From Sipunculus nudus (taxonomy: Eukaryota; Annelida; Sipuncula; Golfingiida; Sipunculidae): a DNA stretch of 64,000 nt. A model generated the notes under the pieces. It did not search any database. It saw nothing but the letters and a program-made list of their open reading frames with translations, and was not told where the DNA came from. The stretch lies in contig CM049316.1 of NCBI GenBank assembly GCA_026874595.1, positions 8,508,339 to 8,572,338 on the forward strand. The letters run 5' to 3'. The position numbers were made by a program, and so were the translations under genes. Shown piece by piece: positions 26,601-38,347 of the stretch. Every line of letters starts with the position of its first letter. Position 1 is the first letter of the stretch.

Positions 26601-28799
26601 CTGAATTCATCATCATTTGTGTTTTTTTTTAAATAAAAGGTGTACTGTTGATTTAACATGGTCAAATATGAAAGAGCATTTTTGGGGGTCGCATTTGATT
26701 GAAAAAGGTAATTCTTGTTATGATATATATGTTGAGGCGGATAGCGGGTGTGTAGAATGAACGAGATACACTAGCAAAGCAAACCCTGGGATTTTTGGCG
26801 ATAGACGAGGTAGAATGATGACCGAGATCATGCAGTGGCGTGTCACTGTGTGTGTGTGCGTGCGTTTAATTTAGACCCATGGAACTAAACTGGTATAGTG
26901 CACCACCAATAAGAGGCACCACGATAAAACCCATGGAGTTGCAACCTTCCAGAATACACTGTTACATCAAAACAAGTTGGTTAGAATTGGTTATTAACGT
27001 TAATACTTAAGAAATTAAATTAAAATTAATGTTGATGCATTTGTACAATTTCGGTTCTTGATATTAGCCAATACTTACAAGCCATGCATCGATATTTGTG
27101 AATACATTGATCATCACGTTAAATACATATTACTTTTTTTGTTTTTACACATTATCCTGTATTATTATTTTGATTTTTTCTTTTATACAATCATTTATTC
27201 TGTCTTTGATTGAATGTTGTTCCTGCATATATTTTTTTTATACTATTTTCTTTATCAAATTGGTTAAAATGTTTTTCGTAATACTTATGTCATAACTTAA
27301 CTCTTCATGCTTCGGCTTTTCCATTCCATTTTACCTTTAAAAATGCACTTTATTGTTTTAGAGATTATCGCAAATAGTTGGTAGTGTGGTAGTTTATATG
27401 AAACTTCCCTATTTCTTTTGTAATTTTTTAATCGTTCGTCGTCCAAGCTTAAAGAAATGTCCCCACAAAATAGGTCCTTCTGTATATCTTTTTTATAACT
27501 GACGGCGATACCACTCCACCATTGTCACTCAACTCTTCTTTCCACGCCTAGGAAACGCTTTTTTTTTAATCTTAAATTGTCGGGAACGGTGCCAAGTATG
27601 TCCTGAGAGGGATCATTTCCCATATTTTCCCATAATTCCTGAGAAAAGGTGACATTTTCTCACTAAGTGTCTATTCCAGGACAATCTATAAAGAACTACG
27701 TGAACTACGACAGAACGGGCCATATAATATAAATACTAAAACAACTCACAAATGTGGCCCCAGTCCGTTCTGCAAACAGGATCGCGATGATGGTGTAACT
27801 AGCTTTAAAGTAAGCTGCCGCCCCAGCGCCCTCTACCCACCGCGTCAGACAAGACATCACACCAAACATCATACCCGGTGGGCAATATTCAAGCACCCTG
27901 TCAGGTATGCGGATTTCATTTATATCATAAGTATTTCTATTTTTCCTTTTCTCAGATAATATGCTAGGTTGGAAATTGATATGTTCAACATAAAACTCTT
28001 TTTTGGTTAAGATTAAAACATGCCAGGTATAGATAAATAATTATTTAAGTACCCGATATCGGATATTTTGTTTATTTATAAAGCCTCCTTTTTACCTATA
28101 ATAAAGTATCATGCGTGAGATCCATGTCATGATGACGTGTTTAATTATCAACATATTTAAATCACGGGACTCCCTGAATAATATAACATACTAGCGAATC
28201 CCTGGAAAATCCACGCCAGGGCTTCCAAACGCAATTCGGTAATGAGTGGTCCGATAGATTTCTGTGAGCCTATATTGAAAAAAAATAATACCTGAATTAT
28301 GATAAATGTTTTCAAATAATAATGAAAATAATAAATTTAGCTATGACAAAATCTCCATAATACGACTGGCAAAGTCCATATGTTGAATTTTATACAATAG
28401 ATATCATATAATAACGCAAACGGATTACTTTACCATTTTCTTTTGTATTATTTGCAATATAAGCTGTATTATTTATTGTTACCTGGTATTTCTACATACC
28501 CATACTCATGTACTCATATTTAAGAAAATGAAAATATTTACTTTTTTTTTACTTCGTTTTGAATTATTTTATTCCACAATCAAAAGAAGACAAAGCAAAG
28601 GACTTACCAAAAAAACGGCGCCATCATGGCAAAGTAGCAGCTGTTCAGAAAGTCGGTCAAGGCCATACATACGAAAGTCACCTAGACACTCAGTGACGTG
28701 CTTTTTTGTGGCCGTCCAAGCCCCGTCTCCATTTGTATCCTGCTGAACTTTCCGGACACTCCCATGCTCTAAGACCAATGTTGACCTATCCGTGGACAT
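23623..28799 (-). pseudogene. SLC18B1-like pseudogene, copy C
   Basis: Same exon order as copy B, decayed. Exon 1 (28799-28608) has a frameshift at an A run, a TAG replacing a Lys codon (LSV*VTFVCMALTDF) and loss of the PTM end. Exon 2 (about 28269-28195) lost a base and then its similarity. Exon 3 was not found. Exon 4 (27897-27750) is intact. Exon 5 (26958-26890) has motif C GP changed to VP and its donor GT changed to TT. Exon 6 (26555-26465) is intact. Exon 7 (26241-26112) lost 7 nt and has a GC donor. Exon 8 (25124-25029) is open, one codon short. Exon 9 (24417 region to about 24327) is out of phase by one base. Exon 10 (24108-24013) has an in-frame TAG. Exon 11 (23688-23623) has a 7-nt loss. 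Exon 12 was not found. Several independent disabling lesions make a functional protein implausible. Confidence 0.88.
25408..25465. repeat. 28-bp tandem duplication
   Basis: The unit TCCATACACAAATGTCCGTG plus ATTGTTG is present twice in a row within a copy C intron, followed by a CT-rich tract with a C run near 25545. Confidence 0.75.
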
Positions 28800-29689
28800 A
28801 CTAATTGAAATAAGAAGTCCAGTTAACCAGAATGGCACAGATCTTCATCTACAGTTTACTAAATACAGCATAACATAGGCAAAATCATGTTGATCACACA
28901 GACTACTTTTATTCATACGTGTACATTATCAACTAGAAATCTATATTCTAATGAATGCAAGCTTCCGCCATTCACCTATTTGGCAGATATTCCCACGTTC
29001 ATTCATGTACAAGTGACTGTAGATAGTGACTATTCCTTAATGACGTTTCAGGATCCAGCCTATTCCCGAAATGCTCTGAAAATTTCCTGAGATTATGATC
29101 AGGATTACGTGAGTTATGTTGTGAACAAACACACAATCACACACACACGGACGAGGATTATCGCATACATCCCTTCCCCACCCATTCATAACTTTGATAG
29201 CTCTTGAGTTCATGTCACGGATATTCTATTTAATGAACGAGCTTACTGTTTTAGCTATTTTCTTTCATCTAGGATTACCGATCTAATTGGGATCTAATTA
29301 TGGCTTTTTAATTCAACATACTGTGTTTAGGTTGATAAGAATATTGGTGCTCAGACTTAAACGGGCGACATATTTTGGACTTGAGCGTTCGATATGTATC
29401 ACACGACATGAATTCGAAGACTCTTTACTACAAAGGCACATCATAAGGAGACATTCCAAGTGAAAAAAAAACATTAAAAAAGGGAACTCTACAGTTTCTC
29501 CCTAGTGTGACCAATATACTGCCTGCATTTTAGAAAGCATAAAGGCTTTATATTCAAGCTGAAAATGCATGCCAAGGGATGTTGCGATACATTAAGGTAT
29601 ACATATTTGCAATAATATGTGTATTATTATTTATGGTTAATTATTACTGAAAAAAGTCCAAGCAAACCCGTCTCACCACACGGGCTTAC

Positions 29690-29960
29690 GATTCACCTGT
29701 TTAATACGTAGTTACGGTTCTGTGTGTGAGTAAAAACAATCCATATGCGTGTCTACAATGACAAGACTGTTTGAAAAGAGGTTCGATCTGGCGCATGCGT
29801 AGCAACCCACAAGAATGGAAAATAAACACGAAGGAAGAACTACAGAAAAAACACCGTTTGAAAGCTTGAGAAATCTTGGTTGAGAAAAAAAAACAGGTGT
29901 TGATCGCGCAATATTTATTTGTCGCCACTCACCGCGTCCGGTGAAAGATTATTTCCACTT
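29690..29960 (-). promoter_or_regulatory. Candidate upstream regulatory block of copy C
   Basis: About 1 kb upstream of the copy C start. Similar in order and spacing to 54470-54700: GGTTCTGTGTGTGAGTAAA, then about 73 bp later GCGCATGCG (29791-29799, an NRF-1-like palindrome core), then TTGATCGCGCAAT and TTTGTCGCC. No transcript evidence; inference from conservation. Confidence 0.3.
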
Positions 29961-30207
29961 GGTTATAGGAGTTGGTATATTATTTGAAGACACCTTACTA
30001 TTTTAAAGAGAAAATACTATCTCTAACATACCTTGTATACTGATCCGTCCCTTTAATATATCGGAACGCTTTTCTATAAGATAAAAGTAGTAGACATAAC
30101 AGTCGTGCTATGACATCAAATGTGATTCTGATCAGGCTTAGATTCTTCATTCTTCAATATTCAGAAATATGGTGTCCTGGACCACCGACGAAGCACACTG
30201 AGTTGAA

Positions 30208-30210
30208 GAA

Positions 30211-30267
<57 letters not shown>
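30208..30267. repeat. (TA)n microsatellite
   Basis: An uninterrupted AT dinucleotide run of about 58 bp in the interval between copies C and B. The rest of 28800-30796 shows no gene. Confidence 0.95.
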
Positions 30268-30272
<5 letters not shown>

Positions 30273-32658
30273 ATTGGAATTTAATTTGAAGTTTTAAATG
30301 CAAACGGGCCAGCCATAACACAGTGAAATTCGGCCACTGAATATTTAACGATAAAGGTGAACTGTCACAATCCCAATGAATTAAAATGGTATTCACACAT
30401 TTTTTACTAATCCATACAATATTCATCGTACAGCATGTACAGGCAATTTATTTGCATTTAAATCCGTTCAAAGATCATAGTTCAAGTCACTCTTGGGACA
30501 CCAGGATACAGCTACTTCCATATATTACATATAGTATTTAATGCGTTGTTATTTTCCGTTTACAAGAACACTGCCATGTATTGTTTATAGATAAAACCCG
30601 CCATCTGCTTCTACAATAAAATCCTTAGGTAAATACCCACCCCATTACGCATCATATGATCAGGTGTGATTAAAGCAACCAAGACATGAAATAATGTAGT
30701 CTGCTCTTGAGGGATGAATATTTTATGTGGCAAAAAAGTGCGCACCTTGCCTGTCTTTGTTCTTTCATGCAGGTAAAAAGCCTTCCAAACCACGTTTTTA
30801 GCTCAGCTGACTTTCAGTCATGCTGGGCTATAGCGATGGGTCTTTGTCCGTCGTCCTTCCGTCTGTCCGTCCGTCCGGCCGGCCGTCCGGCCGGCCGTCC
30901 GGCCGTTAGCAGGGCACGAATCGTAACTGTAGGGGCTAGAGACATGAACCCTATGCAGTCTTAGAGGTTATAAAAAGATCTCCTTGCAAACCTGAAATTA
31001 GGTCACTGCGACCTATATTCTCGAAGTTATGGGGTGTGTTTGCACCCCCCAGAAATAACTCTTTGAGACAAAATTTTCATCCCAAACCTTCCATCTTTCA
31101 CATACAGCTCACCTACCAACAGGGGAAGAACCATAATTTTTTTAGGTCAAAAGATCAAAGGTCAAGGTCACAGGAGCCTCTTCTTTGAAAAGCCTGTGGA
31201 TGCATTTTAAGCCAACCCTTTCATCCCAATTCTTTGATCTTTCACATATAGCTCACCTACTAAGTAGGAGAAGAATCCTATTGATTTTGAGGTCACAAGG
31301 TCAAAGGTCAGGGTCACAGGATCCACTTCTTTGAAAAGGCTGTGGACACATTTCAAGCTAGACTTTTCATTCCAAACCTTTCAGCACTGATATCGCTTCT
31401 CTGCCAACAGGGGAAAAGACCTGTTGATTTTGAGGTTAAAGGTCAAGTTCACAGCACCCACCTCTTGCGTGGAGTCATTTTCAGGCAAACTTTTCAATCT
31501 GTACCTTCCATCTGTCTTCCATCATATATGGCTTACCTACCAATTAGGGAAGAAGCCTATTGATGTTGAGGTCAAAAAGTCAAAGGTCAAGGTCACAATA
31601 TTTAATTGTTCTAAATGCTTGTGAGCATATTTCAAGTGTAACTGTTCAACCCAAACCTTCAGTCTTTCACATATGCCACATCTATGCATCACTCAGTTTG
31701 ACTCAAACTTCATATTTATGGGTCTTTTTGCTTGAATAAATAACATTGATTTTTGGGTCAGCTGGTCAGCAGGTTAAAGGTTGCAGGTCAAAGTTATTCA
31801 CCCATTGGTTGCCAAGTAATTACACCAGATTTAAGTGGTTAGTAGTTACCCATCATTTAGAAAAAAATCCAGTTGATATGTGGGCAAAAGGCCAAGGTCA
31901 TAGGTCAGGGATGTTCACAATTACTTATTTTATAGACCATCTCTATTTTTCTTGTATATATAACCATCCCACTCCAGCTGGTACATCTCCCTGTGTGGCT
32001 GTAATTGTGAGTGACACTGGTGACATATGACTCCCTTTTGTATCAACCTATTAAGTGATAAGGCTTAGTGATAAGTACCTCGTTACTTCATAACAAAAAC
32101 ACTGTTGTCTGAATGCTTCAGCCAGGTATTAAGACTATGAGAGTATAGTATTAAGGTTTAGCTACTGATTTATAAGATGATGGGAACATTTTGCAGTTTA
32201 TTTTATGGAATCCTAGCAATAAACTTAGTTTCCTAGATATCTGAATATTTCAATATGTATCACCACATATAAACGCAAGTGTTTGTTCTCATAATATGTG
32301 GATGTGTACCTTGATTTAGGATGGCTTTTTGTTTTATTTCAAGACTCTTAGTCATGCTTTCTGCATTTCTTTTCATTCAGGTTTGGCAGTTTACCTACCC
32401 TGCTGACCCCATTGAAAAGCAGAGTGATAATAAAAAATATTGGACTTACACTTTTTACAATTGCATATCTATAAATCTGATATGAGGGCCTGGACATGCC
32501 TTTTGAATTATTTTGGGCATTCATTACTGGATAATTTGCCCCAAGTTTGGTCTCTTATTGGAGAATGTGGGATATCAAATGTCATACTTGTCAGAAATCC
32601 ATTATGTCTGCCAGTTAGCCACCTTAGAAATTCTTTCTTCAGTGCAGTTTCAGTGATT

Positions 32659-34374
32659 GTATCCGCCAAAACAGAGTTTTGCGGATACTTTGTTTTCAGC
32701 TGCACGCCGCCGCCGCCGCCGCCGCCGCCGCGTAGGTTTCCGGAGAACTCTTCCGTAACCGCTGGGCGGAATTTTACGAAACCCGGGATTATGTTCGGGT
32801 CACATGTGAACTGCTGCGCCCCGATTTTGTTTTGACCTCTGACCTTTCCTCTGCGCTCTGCGTCCGTTTGTGCGTCTGTTTCCACACATAAACCCACATA
32901 TCTCGGGAACTGTTTGACGGATCAGGAAATTTTTTTTTGCACAAATGTAGCCCTTGGAGAGCTTTATAACATACACAAAAAATGGTGGCGCCACCTGCAA
33001 CCATGTTTGCACAGTGTCCATCTGTTCGTCTGCCTTGTGTTAAAATCACTCATATCACTGCAGTGACTTGACTAATTCACCTGAAATTTGGCATGCGTAT
33101 ACATCCTGGATACCTTTTCTGATTTTGTGACAGGTGGCGCCACCTACATTCACGTTTATGCTGCAGACATCCAAGCTCATATCTCGGGAACCGTTTGACC
33201 GATCAGGAAAAATTTTTTGCACAAATGTAGCCCTTGGAGAGCTTTATAACATACACAAAAAATGGTGGCGCCACCTGCAACCATGTTTGCACAGTGTCCA
33301 TCTGTTCGTCTGCCTTGGGTTAAAATCACTCATATCTCTGCAGTGACTTGACTAATTCAACTGAAATTTGGCATGCATATACATCCTGGATAGCTTTTCT
33401 GATTTTGTGACAAGTGGCGCCACCTACATTCACGTTTACGCTGCAGACATCCAAGCTCATATCTCGGGAACCGTTTGACCGATCAGGAAAATTTTTTTGC
33501 ACAAATGTAGCCCTTGGAGAGCTTTATAACATACACAAAAAATGGTGGCGCCACCTGCAACCATGTTTGCACAGTGTCCATCTGTTTGTTTGCCTTGGGT
33601 TAAAATCACTCATATCTCTGCAGTGACTTGACTAATTCACCTGAAATTCGGCATGTGTATACATCCTGGATAGCTTTTCTGATTTTATGACAGGTGGCGC
33701 CACCTACATTCACGTTTACGCTGCAGACATCCAAGCTCATATCTCGGGAACCGTTTGACCGATCAGGAAATTTTTTTTGCACAAATGTAGCCCTTGGAGA
33801 GCTTTATAACATATGCAAAACTGGTGGCGCCACCTACAGCCAATTTTGCACAGCTCCTGTCTGTTTGTCTGCCATGGGATAAAATCACTCATATCTCGGC
33901 AGTGGTTTGACATATCTGGCTAAAATTTTGCAGGTTTATACATCCCCGACAGCTCTCTTGATTTTATGACAGGTGGAGCCACCTGCATTCTAGTTTATGC
34001 AGCAGACATCCAAGCTCATATCTTGGGAGCCGTTTGACCGATTGGGCCAAAGTTTCGCATGTGTATAGTTCTCACATAGCTCTTTATCATACGCAAAACT
34101 GGTGGCGCCACCTGCAGCCAAGGGCAAAAATCACTCATATACATGTAGTGGTTTGACTTATCTGCCTTAAATTTTGCATATGTATACAACTTGGACAGCT
34201 TTCTGGATTTTGTGGTAGGTGGCGCAACCTACATACACAATTGGGCTGCAGACATCCATGCTAATATGCAACGCTTCACTCTATTTCCCCTTGCCACTCA
34301 ATCCATGCCTCACTTCACCCGTTCCACTCTGATTTAGGCGGATACACATAGTCGCTTGTCGACTACCCGTATTT
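32659..34374 (+). mobile_element. Helentron-like element, family III, nested in family II
   Basis: The 5' hairpin GTATCCGCCAAAA / GTTTTGCGGATAC is followed by a (CCG)n tract (32705-32733). The body is a tandem array of about 280-bp units with GGTGGCGCCACC. The 3' end has GGCGGATAC (inverted terminal motif), the hairpin TAGTCG-CTTGT-CGACTA, then CCCGTATTTT. No transposase coding. Confidence 0.72.
32880..34260. repeat. 280-bp tandem array inside family III
   Basis: Units near 32900, 33180, 33460, 33740 and 34018 repeat phrases ATCTCGGGAACCGTTTGACC, ATGTAGCCCTTGGAGAGC and GGTGGCGCCACCTGCA. The first three are nearly identical and the last is diverged. Identical short open frames recur in each unit and are not genes. 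Confidence 0.9.
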
Positions 34375-34695
34375 TAGTTCTTGCATGTATTTCCTTGATT
34401 TTTGCTGTATATTTTGATCTTATATTTGCCCTTTGTGGAGTTCCTTTTGAGACTGACAGGTTTCAAGCAAGCTGTTGGAATAGTTCCTGATAGCTTAACA
34501 ATCATGCATTTTCCTCAGACCATAAATTCACTGTGATTTAACCAGACATAGGTGATATATATTTCTGTTGTCATAGAAAATTTTCAACAAATTGGCAAAT
34601 TGGTTCTTCAAAATTTGACTGGAAGTTGTGAATCTCAGTCCATGATGTCACAGGTCATGCTTGGCAGCTGAGCGTCATGACCCATGGGTCACTTG

Positions 34696-36329
34696 TTATT
34701 ATTTTTTTTCTGGGGGATTATAAAAATGGTTTTCAGTATAATTATTATATATTTATCTGACGTTGTTGTAGCGTATTCATACGACATGCGTGCCCTCTGT
34801 TTGATAGGTCAAATTATGATCTACCTCTCAGCAAATTATAAGAAGTCACTTTATGGTAATTTTCAGTAGTATAGGATAAATTTTTTTTAAAATATTTAAA
34901 GTTAATCCATGAGATCTGCACTTATTTTCAGAAGATTCTTTACCCGTATACCATGCCTGTAAGCCTGCGTCATTGATAAATTGGAAAAAAAACATATTAT
35001 GACACTCCGACATCCATCCGCTATGCCAAACGTCACATTTAGTCCTGCTCATTTTCTTCATCTACAATCAAGTAAAATAAAATTTTTTTCACAGGTGCTC
35101 TCTTCACAAAGTCCGCAAGCATTCGTCTTCAAAGGTACATATTATCGTGCTGCAACCACTTGAATTGGGTCATCTTCCGAGTGCTACCTTGTGCTGGACC
35201 CTTCAATTCCCTCGAAATTCAAACCCTACTTTGCAAAGTTTATTTAAATTCCTAACTGGTCTCCATCCACACTATAATCTGATAGTAAGCCTAAAGGGAA
35301 TGATATTTTGTGGCTTATGCATTTGGTGGTAGTCTTTCCGGAGTTACGAAACTCTTCCATCAAAACTTCTTACAAAGCAATGCAAACCTCTGCACTTCTC
35401 AGTATCAGTGAAAAAACCCTATAACAATCCCCTGTGCATCTAAAACCTTGATCCAAATAGTTGTTGCATTTGTACGGCTAGACCGAGCAGCAGTAGATAG
35501 AAAACAATCCTGGGACGTACCAACAAAAAAATTGCTTGTCCAATGCATGCCTGTTGTTTTCTGATACCTTCTCTAACGACGTTTTTGGATATCATTCAGA
35601 AGTCTGACTGCAGTTTTGATACCACTTTAAATGAGTCTGGCTGTGGATTCTATTATGGCTATTTCTTGGGTCTCCTCATCAGTGTTACTCGGACCATAGA
35701 AAAAAAAACTCTCGGACGAACAGTTCAGACTTTTCCCGAAAAGTCATTATGTCCTGTACTCCCTCACCTTCAGCGGCAAATAACTACTCACCACAGTGTC
35801 CTAAAAGCTTTATCTTTGGTTACAGTTACGATAAGAAACAGATTAACAATGAAAAAAATACTCGTTAATCTTAATTGTCAGATAGGAAATGGTAAATTGT
35901 TCCCATTCACTGTCATTTCCTATAAATCACTGCTGATTTTATTCCATCTAAACCGAATGCAGATCGTTCAGAAGAAAAAAATATTACCAAGAAGAGCGTA
36001 GACAAATATTTGAACGAATCCGATTGTTTTATCAGTTGAGGAAAACCAAAGGATCTAAACATTGTGAATAGTATAAAAAGTTCAATAATGTTCCACATTA
36101 AATGTTCACGTCATAGATATAAAACATGTTGTTTGTATCTCGATGACCTACCCTTGCCTGCACGTATGGTTGGAGGCTGGTGATTCATCAAAATTTCTAC
36201 ACATGAATCTTTCGCAAGTCGTGCGAGTTACAATTCAGACATATGGATTTAAATATTCCTTGTATTGGCACAACAGGGCCAGGGACACGATTTCTTACGA
36301 GCTAGTGACATCAGATGCGTCGCCTGTTG
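34696..36329. other. Downstream region of copy B, no second gene recognised
   Basis: Should contain the 3' UTR of copy B on the minus strand; AATAAA on that strand occurs at 35244-35239, but its use is unknown. A 152-codon plus-strand open frame at 35543-36001 has no recognisable motif. Confidence 0.4.
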
Positions 36330-36549
36330 TCACATAACAGACATATCGTCCGCTCTCGGTGTCTCTCTGGAGCCGTTCCTGTGAAGCTGGGAGCAGCCAT
36401 TTTGTTTATTGCTTTGAGATTTGGTCAGACACGAGTACACAGCTAAAGGGACAGCTGATAATACTGCAAGAAACCCAAAGACTGTCGCTCCCCAGGCAAA
36501 ACCGATACGGTCGTACAGGACGCCCCCTATTGGCGGTCCTAGGCATAAC
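36330..36549 (-). CDS. Copy B exon 12 (TM11-12, C-terminus, stop)
   Basis: 220 nt, starting in phase 2. LCLGPPIGGVLYDRIGFAW, then TM12 and a polar cytosolic tail of about 30 residues ending at TGA 36332-36330. Plus-strand translations of this stretch are antisense shadows. Confidence 0.9.
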
Positions 36550-37467
36550 CTGCAAAAAGAGTCAATACTTTGATTTGGATATTTTGTTCATGCCAAAACG
36601 TAGTAAACCAGGTGAGTTCAGCTCTGTCCAGTTAGGCATACAAGCTTGTATCGAGGATATACTATCACGGATGACCAGCAACAAACTTAAATTGAATACT
36701 GACAAGACTGAAATTATGCCTGTCGGATCTAAACTCCTTCTAAGGATGACTGATAGTGAGTATATTAGCATTGGGGGCTGCACTGTTCCTTTTCAAAATA
36801 CAGTGAAGTATCTAGGTGTTAAGATTGATCGTAATCTTTCAATGCTTGATTATATTAGTAGTATGTGTCGTGCGGCCTTTCTCGAGCTCCGCCGTATAGC
36901 TTCAATCAGGCGTTTCCTCTCTATTAATGCGTGCTGTCGGCTCATTTGCGCCACAGTAATATCTCGCCTGGATTATTGTAATTCAGTTTTTGCTGGGCTA
37001 CCTGCAGAGCAAGTATCGCGGCTACAGATGGTCCAGAATAATGCGGCGCGTCTCATTCTTAAGAAGCGTAAGGCCGACCACGTCACCCCGCTGCTCAAAC
37101 AGCTCCATTGGCTTCCCGTCAAATACCGTATACAATACAAAATTGCTGTTATTGTTTACCGCCATTTTGATGACTCACTTCCATCACATGTGACGGGAAA
37201 AAATAATAACCTATCGGCCTTTGCGTACGCTGCGCTCGGCTGGCGGAAATCTTCTTAAAGTACCAAAGTGTAATATAAAAAAACCGGTGACCGGTCCTTC
37301 CGTTTCATAGCCCCAACAGTTTGGAATTCACTTCCCATTACACTAAGAAAATCTCCAAATCTTGTATCATTTAAAACAAATTTAAAAACATATTTCTTTC
37401 GTCAAGCTTTTGGTAATTAATATCCATTTTTTTTCTGGGTCAGGCACAGGGAGTAGATTTCCATGAA

Positions 37468-37512
<45 letters not shown>

Positions 37513-38292
37513 GTTCGTGTGTGTGTGTGTGTGTGTGTGAATTGCGCTGTGAGTCCGACCATCGGAGAATTTTGGCGCTATAAAAATACTATATATTATT
37601 ATTATTATTATGCAAGAAACTACTAGACAAACATTGCATACGAAAAGTAATAAACAGTGAGTCACTTGTTACTCATGATAGGACAAGACTTGTAGGCAAA
37701 GCCGTCACATACCCGAGACTCTGTGATGAATTGAAGCAGGCCGCCACCATGCCACTGGTAGCCAGGTCATCGGGATACCCAGCATCACTGCAAATTGTCA
37801 TTATTATTATTATTATTATTATTAAATATTTATTTTTAATTATTACTGAAGCTTCCAGACCTCCATTAAGTAAGCGGAGTGACTGCGATAAAGGAAATCA
37901 GCTTATTATGTATGAAGACATACTTTAATGAATGCTGGATTACTGTTTTATATATATATGTTTGAAATAAACGATGATAATGTCCACACGAAGTTCTCGA
38001 TAAAAAACACGTCTCCCGTATATTCGCAAAAGCTATACTTTGAAGGAAAATATCGCTTGTATCGTTTAAACAGGGACAAGACTGGCATTGCAGTCAAAAG
38101 AGGCAAGCAGGTAATAATTATTAATCATTTGGTATGACCGAAGCCGTTACCTTGCAGCCTGTCCAAGCTGACTAAAGGTCAAAGAGGTTACAGCTGAGAA
38201 AACTCCAAACAGCGCCAAACTCAGTATTATTAACCACAGATGTTTGCTGTATAATAATTAAAAAGTTTGGTTCTTTGATGAACAGGGGATAA

Positions 38293-38347
<55 letters not shown>

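Larger units (their letters stand above)
30797..34695 (+). mobile_element. Helentron-like element, family II (subtype A) with nested family III
   Basis: Colinear with 6481-8922 from TTAGCTCAGCTGACTTTCAG through the GTCCGGCCGGCC tract and AGGTCA modules to CAGCTGAGCGTCATGACCCATGGGTCACTTG (given here as adjoining short motifs CAGCTGAGCG, GACCCATGGGTC, ACTTG). It is interrupted at 32659-34374, and about 270 bp of the host element is missing at that point. Confidence 0.7.

Noticed and set aside
33134-33882. Three nearly identical open frames of 62-70 codons
   Set aside because: They are successive units of the family III tandem array, not genes.
35543-36001. 152-codon plus-strand open frame downstream of copy B
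   Set aside because: No family motif, no matching frame elsewhere, and it lies where the copy B 3' UTR should be on the other strand.
36359-36590. N-terminal part of a 299-codon plus-strand frame
   Set aside because: This part is the antisense of copy B exon 12; only the portion from about 36597 is real retrotransposon coding.
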